From the NCBI RefSeq assembly GCF_007097155.1, contig NZ_VJWA01000002.1:992001-1056000 (forward strand): DNA of 64,000 nt, given 5' to 3'. This document shows positions 52,621-61,657 of this stretch, piece after piece. Below the pieces are notes generated by a model. That model searched no databases, was not told the DNA's origin, and saw only the letters and a list, made by a program, of their open reading frames with translations. This stretch comes from Glacieibacterium frigidum. Its GTDB lineage: Bacteria > Pseudomonadota > Alphaproteobacteria > Sphingomonadales > Sphingomonadaceae. Positions within the stretch are counted from its first letter, which is position 1. The number at the start of each line of letters is the position of its first letter. Both the position numbers and the translations under genes were made by a program.

Positions 52621-53495
52621 ATCCGGTGTCCGTATTCGTCGGCGACGACCTGCGCGAGCGACGCGCCGCGCGCCCGCATTAACCCACGGATCTCGGCGAT
52701 CTTGGCGTCAACCAGGAAGCGGTACCAGCCGCCCTGCAGCGCGTGGAAAACCAGCCCCGGCCAGCCATCAAGGAAGCCGAGGCGAAGGACATAGCGATAG
52801 ATGAAATAGGCGAGCGCGCGGCTGCCGAGCGGCAGGCGGTGGTAAACCTTGTGCTTGATCCAGCGCTTCACGCCCGCTTGGCCGCCGACTTCGGCATCGA
52901 CCGGCGCCCGCAGCAGTTCGTCGATCGCCTCGCGCGTCGCATAGCCGTTGTGCTTGGCGGTCCACCAGCCAAGGTTGTTGAGGTTGACGTCGGCAAGGTC
53001 GCCGCCGCTGAGATGCGCGATCGGACCATCGACGGTGATATGCTCGTCCATCCAGCGGCTCTCGCAGCGACCGCGCCCCGAGCGCCAGAGGCGCAGCTGG
53101 CGCACCGGATAGACGCCGCCCCAGCGAATCGCGCGACCGAGGAAATCGATGCGCCGGTCGACGGTCGCGCCAGCCGCGTCGCCGGGCGCGCCGAGGAAGG
53201 TGCGCAATGCCGCGGCAAGTCCGGGCTCGATGATCTCGTCGGCGTCGAGGCGCAGGGTCCAGTCAGTGTCGATGCCGGCGTTGTCGAGCGCCCAGTTGAA
53301 CTGCGTCGCGTAATTGATCCAGGGATTGACCAGCACCTCGGCACCGTTGGCGGCAGCGATCGCCACGGTATCGTCGGTCGAGTCGCTATCGACGACGACG
53401 ATGCGTGTCGCGAGGCCCTGCACGCTGGCGATGGCGCGGGCGATGTGCCGCGCTTCGTTGAACGTCAGGATGACGACGGTCAGGCCGGGGCTCAC
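52617..53495 (-). CDS. Family 2 glycosyltransferase (WaaE/KdtX-like)
   Basis: 292 residues from GTG 53495 (GTGA overlap with the acetyltransferase gene). TVVILTFNEARHIARAIASV, VDSDSTDDTVAIA and LRLDADEIIEP are GT2 motifs. The region WMDEHITVDGPIAHLSGGDLAD and the late RYVLRLGFLDGWPGLVFHALQGGWYRFLV match the lipopolysaccharide core and EPS transferase group (WaaE type). Transfers a sugar in the operon's repeat unit. Confidence 0.85.
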   Translation of the reverse strand: MSPGLTVVILTFNEARHIARAIASVQGLATRIVVVDSDSTDDTVAIAAANGAEVLVNPWINYATQFNWALDNAGIDTDWTLRLDADEIIEPGLAAALRTFLGAPGDAAGATVDRRIDFLGRAIRWGGVYPVRQLRLWRSGRGRCESRWMDEHITVDGPIAHLSGGDLADVNLNNLGWWTAKHNGYATREAIDELLRAPVDAEVGGQAGVKRWIKHKVYHRLPLGSRALAYFIYRYVLRLGFLDGWPGLVFHALQGGWYRFLVDAKIAEIRGLMRARGASLAQVVADEYGHRI

Positions 53496-54031
53496 AGGCC
53501 GCGCATCCGGATGAAACGCGGCGGCGATCCCGCGACGATCTCGCCCGCGCCGACGTCGCGGGTCACGGTCGAGCGCGCGCCGACCACCGCCTCGTCGCCG
53601 ATCGTCACGCCGGGACCGACGAAGACGTCGGCCGCCACCCAGGCACGCGCGCCGATGGTAATCGGCGCCGCGACCAGCGGCATGTGCCCGCCGTCGAGCC
53701 GACCGGTGTCGTGGCCGGCGCTGCACAGGAAGCTGTACTGGCTGACCGTTGCGAACGCGCCAAGCGTAATGCGCGCGACGCAGTAGCAGTAGACATCGTC
53801 GGCAAGCGCGCTGCCAGGTCCCATCGTCAGCTGCCATGGTGCCCAGATCCGCGCGCGCGGATAGGGATGCGCGCCCGGGCCGATCGTGGCACCGAAACAG
53901 CGCAGCAGGAAGCGCCGCCAGCCATGCAGCGGCCGCGGACTGGGGCGGTAGAGCAGCGCGTAGAGGACGGCCCACAGGGCGCGCCCGGCCTTGTTGCGCG
54001 CCGACAGAATCACTGGCGCGGGCCTAGGCAT
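53492..54031 (-). CDS. WcaF/NodL-like hexapeptide acetyltransferase
   Basis: 179 residues from ATG 54031, which overlaps the end of the preceding transferase gene by 8 bp. Left-handed helix repeats are seen (IGPGAHPYPRARI, ITIGARAWVAADVFVGPGVTIGDEAVVGARSTVTRDVGAGEIVAGSPP). The conserved LCSAGHDTG has the putative catalytic His. Uses acetyl-CoA to acetylate a sugar, as WcaF does in colanic acid clusters. Confidence 0.88.
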   Translation of the reverse strand: MPRPAPVILSARNKAGRALWAVLYALLYRPSPRPLHGWRRFLLRCFGATIGPGAHPYPRARIWAPWQLTMGPGSALADDVYCYCVARITLGAFATVSQYSFLCSAGHDTGRLDGGHMPLVAAPITIGARAWVAADVFVGPGVTIGDEAVVGARSTVTRDVGAGEIVAGSPPRFIRMRGL

Positions 54032-55187
54032 CGACGAAGTCCGGGCGGGTCCCGCCGTGCAGCGTCCATTCGTAGAATGCCGCCGTCTGCGCAGCGATTG
54101 CCGGCCAGCCGAAGGCAGCAGCAACCCACGCCCGGCCGCGCGCACCCATGTCGGCGCGCGCCGCGGCGGGCAGCGCCAGCGCCTCCCGCAGCGTCGCGGT
54201 CAGCGCGTCGGTATCGGGCGTCGGCCACCAGCCGCAACCGCGCACCGGCAGTTCCGACCATGGCGTCCCGACAGTCGCGACGACGGGCACGCCGTGCGCC
54301 AGCGCCTCAGCGACGACGATGCCGAAATTCTCTGAAAACGACGGCAGCACGAACAGGTCGGCGGCCGCGAAAGCCGCTGCCTTGTCGGCGTCGGCGATCG
54401 GTCCCGATAGCACGACCCGCGCCGCCAGCCCGAGCCGTGCGACCCGCGCCGCGATGACGGCGGCATGGCCGCCCTCGTCGGGTCCGGCGATGCGCAGCGT
54501 CCAGTCGTCGAAGGCCCGATCGGCGGCGATCCGCGCCCAGGCATCGACGAGGCCGGCAAGGTTCTTCTTGGGGTGGAGCCGCGACATGAACAGCAGGGTG
54601 CGCGCGGTGCGCGGCGGTGCCTCGACCAGCGTCACCGGCATGTCGACGCCGTTGGCGATGACCGCGATGGGCGTGCGGGGGAACAGCGCGCGGATCGCCA
54701 CCCGCTCCTGCTCGGCAGTGGCGAGCAGCCCCGCACTGCGCACCAGGAGGCGGTGCTGGTACAGCAGCCAGGCGACGCGCTTGCGGTTGCGATGCCACGC
54801 CATCGCCCAGGGTTCGAGCATGCCGTGCGGGCTGACGACGTAGCGCAGGCCGAGCCGCCGCGCGGCGCCGCACGCCGCCATGTTCGCCGGCGACCAGATG
54901 CCGTTGTCGTGGAGCAGCGCGGGCTCACCCGGCCGGCCGCCGAGCGCGGCGCGCACCGCGGGCGTAAAATCATAGCCGGTCAGGCCGAAGCGTCGCCGCC
55001 CGGCGACCTTACACGTCGTGACGAGCGCCGCGTCGGGCAGGATCAGCGCATCGTCGGAGGCGCTGGTCCCGGCGGCCAGGGTGACCGCGACCCCCTCGCG
55101 CGACAGTGCCTCGCTGAGCGACGTCACCGTGCGCGCCGGCCCGCCGCTGCGCTCGGCGAGACTGCCGATGGTCTGGACGACGTGCAT
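54024..55187 (-). CDS. Family 4 glycosyltransferase
   Basis: 387 residues. GT-B fold: N-terminal SLAERSGGPARTVTSLSEAL, VVSPHGMLEPWA, then FMSRLHPKKNLAGLVDAWARI, LVLPSFSENFGIVVAEALAHGVPVVAT with the E-x7-E motif. It resembles retaining transferases of EPS clusters (WcaI, PssF types). Two bp after the upstream family-2 gene. Confidence 0.9.
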   Translation of the reverse strand: MHVVQTIGSLAERSGGPARTVTSLSEALSREGVAVTLAAGTSASDDALILPDAALVTTCKVAGRRRFGLTGYDFTPAVRAALGGRPGEPALLHDNGIWSPANMAACGAARRLGLRYVVSPHGMLEPWAMAWHRNRKRVAWLLYQHRLLVRSAGLLATAEQERVAIRALFPRTPIAVIANGVDMPVTLVEAPPRTARTLLFMSRLHPKKNLAGLVDAWARIAADRAFDDWTLRIAGPDEGGHAAVIAARVARLGLAARVVLSGPIADADKAAAFAAADLFVLPSFSENFGIVVAEALAHGVPVVATVGTPWSELPVRGCGWWPTPDTDALTATLREALALPAAARADMGARGRAWVAAAFGWPAIAAQTAAFYEWTLHGGTRPDFVDA

Positions 55188-55189
55188 GG

Positions 55190-55987
55190 TCAGCGTCGGA
55201 CCAGACGTGCGCGAACGCCCTCGAAAGTCGCCTCCGGGTTTTGCACCTGCCGCAGCAGCCGGTGCAGCGGGCGCAACACCGCATCGTGCGCCGCCGGCGG
55301 ACGGCCCAGCGCCTTTTCGGCGATGCGCGCGAGATCGCGCCGTGTCGCCTCGGCCAGTCGCCCGCTGCCGGTGATCGTCTCGGCATAGAGGCGGAAGGCG
55401 CCGAGCTGGTCGGGCACGTTGACGATACGGCTGCCCGACAACGCCAGGTCAACGAGCAGCTCGGCGTCCCAGCAGGTACGGTTCGCGGTATTGAAGCCGC
55501 CAGCGCGTTCGAAGGCCTTGGCGGTAAAGAAGTTCGCCTGCTGGACAAAGGTCATCGCGCCATGCGCGAACGCCGCCAGGCTGAACCGGCTGGTGTAGAT
55601 CGGCCGCGTCACGCGCCCGTCGCCGTCGAGCATCACGCCGTTGCCGCAGATCACGTCGGTCGCGGGATCGGCGAAATGGGCGGCGACCTTCGCCAGCGCG
55701 CCGGGCAGCAGGCGGTCGTCGGCGTTGATGAAGCCGAAGATTTCGCCGGTGGCGCGCGCGAAACCGCGGTTGAGGCCGTCGGCGGGGCCGGCGTCGGGCT
55801 CGAAGACCGCGGTCAACCGGTCGCCGAAACTCTCGACGATGGCGCGGCTGCCGTCGGTCGAGCCGGGATCGACGACGATATAGTCGAGGTTATCGTAGCC
55901 CTGGTCGAGCACCGAGGCGATCGCCTCGCCGAGGTAGCGTGCCTGGTTGAACGATATCGTGACGATGCTGATGCGTGGGCCGGACAT
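55190..55987 (-). CDS. Family 2 glycosyltransferase
   Basis: 265 residues from ATG 55987 (SGPRISIVTISFNQARYLGEAI); a longer frame to 56047 would overlap the preceding gene. VDPGSTDGSRAIVESF, EPDAGPADGLNRGF and FINADDRLLPGAL are the WcaA/GT2 nucleotide-sugar and DxD motifs. Substrate unknown. Confidence 0.86.
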   Translation of the reverse strand: MSGPRISIVTISFNQARYLGEAIASVLDQGYDNLDYIVVDPGSTDGSRAIVESFGDRLTAVFEPDAGPADGLNRGFARATGEIFGFINADDRLLPGALAKVAAHFADPATDVICGNGVMLDGDGRVTRPIYTSRFSLAAFAHGAMTFVQQANFFTAKAFERAGGFNTANRTCWDAELLVDLALSGSRIVNVPDQLGAFRLYAETITGSGRLAEATRRDLARIAEKALGRPPAAHDAVLRPLHRLLRQVQNPEATFEGVRARLVRR

Positions 55988-56033
55988 TGCGGCGCGCCAT
56001 GCCATAGCCTCGGCCAAGCGTCCATCGCGGGGC

Positions 56034-56843
56034 TTATGCCGCGACAAGCCCTTCGCAGAGCGTACGGACGAGGTCGCGGCCGTGCGTGAAGGCGCGCCAG
56101 CCGGGAACGCGCGATACCGTCGGCGCCGTGGCGGGCGGGGCGGATGCGCGGGCGGCGGCGCCCAGGCCGAGATACTCGGCGACGTGCGCGGCGAACTCGG
56201 CTTCCGTCATCGGCACACCCGTCGCGATCGCATGGTCGGCGGGCGTGCGCGCGGCGAGCATCAGCGCCAGCGCGTCGACATATTCGGGCGCCCAGCCCCA
56301 GTCATGCACGCGGTCCAGCGCGGCGAGGCGGGTTTCGGCCCGCTCCGCGACGACCTGTGCGATCAGCCGTGCCGCGACCGTGTTCGGCGACAGGCGCGAC
56401 GCATGCTCGGACAGATGCGCGGTCACCGCGAAGGCGCCGCCGGCACGTGCCTCGGCGACCAGCGCCGCAACAGCCGCCTTGGCCGCCGCGAAGTCGGGGT
56501 CGAACGCCGGGTCCTCGCCTGCGCCTGCAACGAGCAGCCGCGCGCCGCCCTGTGCCGCCAGCAGCGCGCGCGTCCGGTCGAGCAGGGGCTGCACGTCGAC
56601 CGCCTCCCTCGGCGCGGGGCCGCGCAGATCATAGATCGTGGCGGGCTGCGTCGCGGCGATCGTCGCGGCGATGTCGTCGTCGGCGTGGACCGCTACCTCG
56701 GTGCCGACCTGCAGTTCGGCCAAGCGCCACGACACCCCGCCGCCGCGCGTCGTGCCCGCGACGGTCTGGCCGCGCGCCACCAGCAGCCGCGCCAGATAGG
56801 CGCCGTCCTGCCCGCCGATGCCGAGGATCAGCGCGTCCGTCAT
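56034..56843 (-). CDS. GDP-mannose-dehydratase-like protein with altered active site
   Basis: 269 residues from ATG 56843. It parallels Gmd throughout: LILGIGGQDGAYLARLLVARG against [13 protein letters not shown], and later VHDWGWAPEYVDALALML against [17 protein letters not shown]. The catalytic region differs: Gmd's ASTSE becomes AGAGE (Thr to Ala, residue 108) and the catalytic Tyr of PYAAAK becomes Phe118 in PDFAAAK. The protein is also about 75 residues shorter. It is the first gene of the minus-strand polysaccharide operon. Dehydratase activity is unlikely, so it may be a binding or regulatory paralogue or a decaying gene. Confidence 0.72.
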   Translation of the reverse strand: MTDALILGIGGQDGAYLARLLVARGQTVAGTTRGGGVSWRLAELQVGTEVAVHADDDIAATIAATQPATIYDLRGPAPREAVDVQPLLDRTRALLAAQGGARLLVAGAGEDPAFDPDFAAAKAAVAALVAEARAGGAFAVTAHLSEHASRLSPNTVAARLIAQVVAERAETRLAALDRVHDWGWAPEYVDALALMLAARTPADHAIATGVPMTEAEFAAHVAEYLGLGAAARASAPPATAPTVSRVPGWRAFTHGRDLVRTLCEGLVAA

Positions 56844-56942
56844 CGTGTCCTGAGCCTTGGCAAGGGGGGCTGCATCTGCAACGCGGGTACGGGCACGGCG
56901 CTCAAGCGTCAACGCTCAGGCCCTCAACAGGAGGATGATCCG

Positions 56943-57440
56943 ATGACCGTCGAATGGCGCGGCAAGTATCTGGAAGTGCACCGCGACGGCACGTGGGAAT
57001 ATGCGGCGCGGACGCGCGGCATCGGCGCCGCGGTGATCCTGGCACTGACCGAGGCGCGCGAGATCGTGCTGGTCGAGCAGTTCCGCGTGCCGCTGGGCAG
57101 GCCAACCATCGAGCTGCCCGCCGGCCTGATCGGCGACGACACCGAAGGCGAGGCGGCGGCTGTATCGGCGGCACGCGAACTGCACGAGGAGACGGGCTTC
57201 GTCGCGGCGCGCTTCGACGACCTGGGTGACTATGCGACCTCGCCGGGGATGACGTCGGAGACATTTCGCCTGTTCCGCGCGCACGGGCTGACCCGCGACG
57301 GCGCGGGCGGCGGCGTCGACGGCGAGGACATCGCGGTGCACGTCGTGCCGGTGAAGGATCTCGGCGCCTGGCTCGACGCGCGCCGCGCCGAGGGGCGGAT
57401 GATCGATTCGCGGCTGCTGGTCGCGCTCGCCCTCGTCTGA
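56943..57440 (+). CDS. Nudix hydrolase (ADP-ribose pyrophosphatase-like)
   Basis: 165 residues, AGGAGG upstream. The Nudix box fits exactly: G-x5-E-x7-RELHEETG (GDDTEGEAAAVSAARELHEETG split here). VEQFRVPLGRPTIELPAGLIGD before the box is typical of the ADP-sugar/NDP-sugar pyrophosphatase group. Divergent from the polysaccharide operon; may clear ADP-ribose or activated sugars. Confidence 0.88.
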   Translation: MTVEWRGKYLEVHRDGTWEYAARTRGIGAAVILALTEAREIVLVEQFRVPLGRPTIELPAGLIGDDTEGEAAAVSAARELHEETGFVAARFDDLGDYATSPGMTSETFRLFRAHGLTRDGAGGGVDGEDIAVHVVPVKDLGAWLDARRAEGRMIDSRLLVALALV

Positions 57441-57512
57441 TCGCTGTCACCGTCGCGTAATTTGCGCTAGGGGACCGGCCAATCGCGGAGGGGCGAGGGC
57501 ACGAACGAAACC

Positions 57513-58316
57513 ATGGGCTGGACACTCGACGATATCGACTGGAGAGCGTTCGATGCCGCGCGCGTCGATCCCGACCTGCTGGCTCTGGTCAAGGCGGCCG
57601 CCCTCGTCGAGGCCAATGCCGACGATTATGTCGCCTATCTGCGTGGGGTTTTCGCGGGCGACGCGGCCTTCCTGGCGCAGGTCGAACGCTGGGGCATCGA
57701 GGAGGCGCGACACGGCGCGGCGCTGGGTCGCTGGGCGATGCACGCCGACCCGGACTGGGACTTCGACCGCGCGCTGAACGACTTCCGCGCCGGCTATCAC
57801 ATCGACACCCAGGCGACCGCGTCGATCCGCGGCTGCCTCGGCGGCGAGCTGCTGGCGCGCCAGGTCGTCGAGACGGGCACCTCCAGCTTCTACACCGCAC
57901 TCCGCGACGCGAGCACCGAGCCCGTGCTGCGCGGCATCGCCCAGCGCATCGCGGCGGACGAGTTCGCGCACTACCGCCTGTTCGCGCGCGCTGCTGCCAC
58001 CCGTGCGCGGCTGCCGCTGAGGACTCGCCTGCGCGTCGCCGCGACGCGCTTTGCCGAGGCCGGCGACGACGAGCTGGGCTGGGCGTGGTTCGCCGCCAAC
58101 GTCCTGTCGCGCGACCCGCGCGCCACTTACGCACCCGGCATCCACACGCGTGCCTATGCGGCGCGCGCGCTGCGCCTGTACCGCCGCACGCACATCGACA
58201 GCGGCGTCGCGATGCTGCTGCGCGCGGTCAGCCTGGCGCCGGGCGGGATGCTGCACCGTGCGGTGTCGGGCATGCTCTGGGCGGTCGTGCGGACGCGCGT
58301 CGCCTTCGCGAACTAG
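57513..58316 (+). CDS. Ferritin-like domain protein
   Basis: 267 residues. Helical with two carboxylate/His motifs in the right positions for a di-iron site: GIEEARHGAALG (about 67-78) and AADEFAHYRLF (about 148-158), with Glu36 and Glu112/Glu119 as other ligands. The fold recalls acyl-ACP desaturase and ferritin-like oxidases. The last third (ARALRLYRR..., SGMLWAVVRTRVAF) is amphipathic. An oxidation or desaturation role is inferred; substrate unknown. Confidence 0.72.
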   Translation: MGWTLDDIDWRAFDAARVDPDLLALVKAAALVEANADDYVAYLRGVFAGDAAFLAQVERWGIEEARHGAALGRWAMHADPDWDFDRALNDFRAGYHIDTQATASIRGCLGGELLARQVVETGTSSFYTALRDASTEPVLRGIAQRIAADEFAHYRLFARAAATRARLPLRTRLRVAATRFAEAGDDELGWAWFAANVLSRDPRATYAPGIHTRAYAARALRLYRRTHIDSGVAMLLRAVSLAPGGMLHRAVSGMLWAVVRTRVAFAN

Positions 58317-58837
58317 CGCCGCCGCAGGATCACGTACCACGCGCCGCCGCCGCCGTGGCGCGGGTGGGCGGGGCGGAGCGCCGCGATCCACGGACGCAGG
58401 TCGCCGTGCTCGAGCCAGCCGCGCAACGCCGCGCGGATCACGCCGCGGGGCCGGTCGCTGTCGTCATCCTCTCGCGCGCCCTTGCCGGTGATGACCAGCA
58501 GCACGCGCGCGCCCGAAATCGCCGCATCCTCGATGCACCGCTTGAGCAGCGCGTGCGCGCGGTCGCGGGTATAGCCGTGGAGGTCGACCGTCATGTCGGG
58601 GCGCAGTCGCCCCTTCATGATCGTCCGGTCCCAGCCGCCGTCGAGGGTCGCCGCAGCGGGCGACACGCGGTCGGCGGCCTTGGCGCGCTTGGGCGGCGGC
58701 GGCAGGCTGGGCGGCTTTTCGGCGATACGCGGCGGCAAAGGCGCGAGCGGCGGGCGGGTGTTGCCCTTCAGCGGCCGGATGCTCGCGGCGACGTGCGACC
58801 ACAGGGCCGTCTCGTCCGCCCCGAGCCGCCGCGTCAC
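58313..58837 (-). CDS. Smr-domain protein
   Basis: 174 residues from GTG 58837 (GTGA overlap with mltA stop). The N-terminal half is Pro/Lys-rich and disordered. The Smr domain (about 90-174) contains [27 protein letters not shown] and [16 protein letters not shown], the LDLHG and GxG motifs of MutS2-type nucleases. Likely a DNA or RNA endonuclease. Last gene of the Tim44-like/MltA operon. Confidence 0.88.
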   Translation of the reverse strand: MTRRLGADETALWSHVAASIRPLKGNTRPPLAPLPPRIAEKPPSLPPPPKRAKAADRVSPAAATLDGGWDRTIMKGRLRPDMTVDLHGYTRDRAHALLKRCIEDAAISGARVLLVITGKGAREDDDSDRPRGVIRAALRGWLEHGDLRPWIAALRPAHPRHGGGGAWYVILRRR

Positions 58838-60036
58838 AGCCCCAGCCGCGCCGCGCTGGCGGGCGGCAGCAGCAGGATCGCCGTGCCCGTCGCCGACATG
58901 CCGCCGGCGATGCGGCGCGCATCGGCGCCCGCTCCCCAGAACACGTCGAGCCGGTTGGCGCCCTTGATCGCGCCGCCGGTATCCTGCGCGACCATGACGC
59001 GGGTGAACGGCGCCTCGCCCTTCGACGACAGCCACAGCGGCGCGCCGAGCGGCACGAAGCGCGGATCGGCGGCGACGCTGACCTGCGGGGTCAATGCTAT
59101 GCCGATCGCGCCGGGGGGCCCCAGCGCCGGATCGCCGGGCGGCAGCTCGCGGAAGAAGATCTTCGACCGGTTCTCGTGCATCAGCGCGACGCCCTTGTCG
59201 GGGCTGCGCTTCATCCAGCCGATGATGCCGTCCATCGTCGCCTGCCCGGGGCCGAGCAGCCCGCGGTCGCGGAGCAGTTTGCCGATTCCGGTGTAGTCGC
59301 GGCCGTTCTGCCCGTCGTAGCCGACGCGCATCACCGTGCCGTCGGGCAGGCGCAGCCGCCCGGAGCCCTGGATTTCGAGGAAGAACGCCTCGTACGGATC
59401 GGCCGCCCAAGCGAGTTCGAGCCCGCGCCCGTTGAGCGCGCCGGCGTCGATCGCGGCGCGGTCGTAATAGGGGACGAAGCCTTGGCCCGCGACGCGGCCG
59501 CGGATCTTCTTGCCGGTAAGGGCACTGCCGAACGCGCCCAAGTCGACCTCGATCAGGTCGGGCGGCCGGCGATAGAGCGGCGTGCCACCGGCCAGCGACG
59601 TGCGCGAACCCGCCAGCTCAGGCTCGTAATAGCCGGTGTTGAGGCCCGTCCCCGGCCCGACCTGCACGGGCACGAGGGTAGCGAAGAACGCCTTCGCATC
59701 GGTCGCTGTCGCCGCGGCGGCGCAGGGTCCCGCCCAGTCGCCGGCCTCGGTCAGTCCGCTGAGATCGGTCCGCTTGACCAATACGCCGCACGAGCGCCGG
59801 AACGCCGCCAGCGCCGCGGTCGCGTCGCCCAAATCGGGCATCGCGACGCGAACGGCGCCGAGGCTGCGCGCGGTTTCGGGAGCGGGGTTCGCGGCGGCCG
59901 TGGTCGCTGCCGCAGTAGTGGCGGGCGGTGGCGGCGGCGCGGACGGAGACGTCGCGACGCGCGGCGTCGACGAGCAGGCCGCCAGGATCAGCAGCGCAGC
60001 GACGCTCCCTCCCCGCAGGGAGGGGGTAAGCCTCAC
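58834..60036 (-). CDS. mltA: Membrane-bound lytic murein transglycosylase A
   Basis: 400 residues from a GTG overlapping the Tim44-like stop. Lipobox LLILAAC, then a Pro/Thr/Ala linker. The MltA domain includes [41 protein letters not shown] and the 3D domain with the catalytic Asp pair near [21 protein letters not shown]. Cleaves the glycan strands of peptidoglycan in the periplasm. Confidence 0.92.
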   Translation of the reverse strand: MRLTPSLRGGSVAALLILAACSSTPRVATSPSAPPPPPATTAAATTAAANPAPETARSLGAVRVAMPDLGDATAALAAFRRSCGVLVKRTDLSGLTEAGDWAGPCAAAATATDAKAFFATLVPVQVGPGTGLNTGYYEPELAGSRTSLAGGTPLYRRPPDLIEVDLGAFGSALTGKKIRGRVAGQGFVPYYDRAAIDAGALNGRGLELAWAADPYEAFFLEIQGSGRLRLPDGTVMRVGYDGQNGRDYTGIGKLLRDRGLLGPGQATMDGIIGWMKRSPDKGVALMHENRSKIFFRELPPGDPALGPPGAIGIALTPQVSVAADPRFVPLGAPLWLSSKGEAPFTRVMVAQDTGGAIKGANRLDVFWGAGADARRIAGGMSATGTAILLLPPASAARLGL

Positions 60037-60704
60037 GGAAACGCCGCGTCGTCGGTGGCGATCAGCAGCCAGTTCGGATCGGTCGACCCGGCGAGATGGC
60101 TGAACGTCCAGACATCGCTGGTCGGCACCGCGTCGCTCTCCGACCCGGACAGGAGGGCGCCGTCGGCATCGCGCGTCACGGCGACGATGTCGGCGTCGAA
60201 CTGCACGGTGATCTCGGCCATCTGGCCGATCATCTGGGCATTGACGATGCGCGCGCGGTTGATGCGCACGAGCTTGTTGTCGAGCCGCTGGCCGTCGCGC
60301 GCGGTGACCGCACCGGCGAACTGCGCGTGCACCTCGTCGGACATCAGGCCGCTGAGCGCCGCCATGTCGCCCTGCCAGAAATTCTCCAGGATCATGCCGT
60401 ACGCTGCCTTGGCACCGCCGACGAAGCGCGACGGGTCGAAGCCTGGGTCGGCATCGGCGATCGCCTCGAGCGCGGGGACGAGCTTCGCATCGGTGTCGGC
60501 GGGCAGTTCGAGCGCACCGCGGGCGCGCGTCTCACCGCTGCGCGCGGCGGGCGGGACCAGCTCGGCCAGTGGCCCGCGCGGACGCTCGCCGACCGGGCGT
60601 TCGTTGCCCGTGCGGCGGCCCAGCACGCTGACCAGCCGCAGGCCGATAAAGCCGGCGAGCATCGCCAGCAAAATGATTTCAATCCACGATCCGCCGTCGG
60701 ACAT
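60033..60704 (-). CDS. Tim44-like/TimA domain protein
   Basis: 223 residues from ATG 60704; a frame to 60794 overlaps the secB promoter. N-terminal helix ([23 protein letters not shown]), a linker, then the Tim44-like domain ([36 protein letters not shown]... and [22 protein letters not shown]). Alphaproteobacterial members are membrane proteins homologous to mitochondrial Tim44. The gene faces secB across a divergent promoter, the usual order here. Confidence 0.9.
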   Translation of the reverse strand: MSDGGSWIEIILLAMLAGFIGLRLVSVLGRRTGNERPVGERPRGPLAELVPPAARSGETRARGALELPADTDAKLVPALEAIADADPGFDPSRFVGGAKAAYGMILENFWQGDMAALSGLMSDEVHAQFAGAVTARDGQRLDNKLVRINRARIVNAQMIGQMAEITVQFDADIVAVTRDADGALLSGSESDAVPTSDVWTFSHLAGSTDPNWLLIATDDAAFP

Positions 60705-60856
60705 ATCAACACCCTTGTGCACCACTGGTGCGCGAACGCCCGACGATAGCAATTCGACGCGCGGCGGTCCATGCCCGCGCCAGACTTGCGACACCGCGCA
60801 CCCCCTGCTAGCCGTCCGGCCCGAAATCCCCCCGAGTCATCCGAGAGACGCGCACC

Positions 60857-61369
60857 ATGTCCGACGACAACATCGACAGCGGCGAACTCGCCCCCAACGG
60901 CTTCGACGAGGCCACCGCCCAGGCGCCGCAGGTCGGCATCCTGACCCAGTTTACCAAGGACCTGAGCTTCGAGAATCCGGGCGCGCCGCAGTCGCTACAG
61001 GCCGAGGGCGCCCCGCGCATCGAGATCAACGTCAACGTCAACGCTCGCCGCGCCGGCGAGGACGTCTACGAGGTCGAGCTGAAGATCGACGCCCGCGCGA
61101 TGAACGAAGAGAACGTCGCCTTCGTCGTCGAGCTGCTCTACGCCGGGCTGTTCGCGCTGCGGAACATCCCCGAGGAGGCGCTCGAGCCCTTCCTGGTCGT
61201 CGAGGCCCCGCGCATCCTGTTCCCGTTTGCCCGCCGCATCATCGCCGACGCCACCCGCGACGGCGGCTTCCCGCCGCTGCTGCTCGAGCCGATCGACTTC
61301 GGGTCGCTGTACATGGCGCAGCAGAATGCGGCGCGGAACGGTGCTGCGGGGCAGGTTGGCAACGCATAG
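60857..61369 (+). CDS. secB: Protein-export chaperone SecB
   Basis: 170 residues. [26 protein letters not shown]...[65 protein letters not shown] are all SecB hallmarks. Keeps preproteins unfolded and passes them to SecA. A 7-bp hairpin with AAAA loop lies at 61453-61470, but no T-run follows. Confidence 0.95.
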   Translation: MSDDNIDSGELAPNGFDEATAQAPQVGILTQFTKDLSFENPGAPQSLQAEGAPRIEINVNVNARRAGEDVYEVELKIDARAMNEENVAFVVELLYAGLFALRNIPEEALEPFLVVEAPRILFPFARRIIADATRDGGFPPLLLEPIDFGSLYMAQQNAARNGAAGQVGNA

Positions 61370-61370
61370 T

Positions 61371-61657
61371 CGCAGCGCGGCCGAGCGCAGGGAGGCAGAC
61401 GCGCAGCGCTTGCCGAGTAGCGCGCGGACTCGCGCAAGACCGGACGGCGGGGCGGTGCCAAAAGGCACCGAGCCCGACCGACGGCGCGGCTTTGCCGCGA
61501 CGCCCACTTCCTACGCGCAGCGTCGCGGCAAAGCCGCGCCGTCGGTCGGGTCGAGCGGACGAATTCCGCTCACCCGCCGGCCGTGCTTGCGCGTGTCCGC
61601 GCGCTACTCGACGAACGCGAAGACGCGTTCCTCTCCCTGCGCTCGGCCGCGCCGCGC
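61371..61657. repeat. Nested palindrome filling the secB-murJ gap
   Basis: The whole 287-bp gap is one imperfect palindrome. Its inner arms, 61473-61502 and 61521-61550, are exact 30-bp reverse complements around an 18-bp loop. Outside them, 61371-61451 and about 61571-61657 are also reverse-complement matches, with long identical blocks (GTCCGCGCGCTACTCG, CCCTGCGCTCGGCCGCG). A smaller hairpin CGGTGCC-AAAA-GGCACCG lies at 61453-61470. No gene is credible here. The right arm ends exactly at the murJ ATG. Probably a dispersed genomic repeat. Confidence 0.85.

Noticed and set aside
61583-61657. 25-residue N-terminal extension of MurJ
   Set aside because: The extension lies in the right arm of the palindrome and is not part of the MurJ signature, which begins at ATG 61658.
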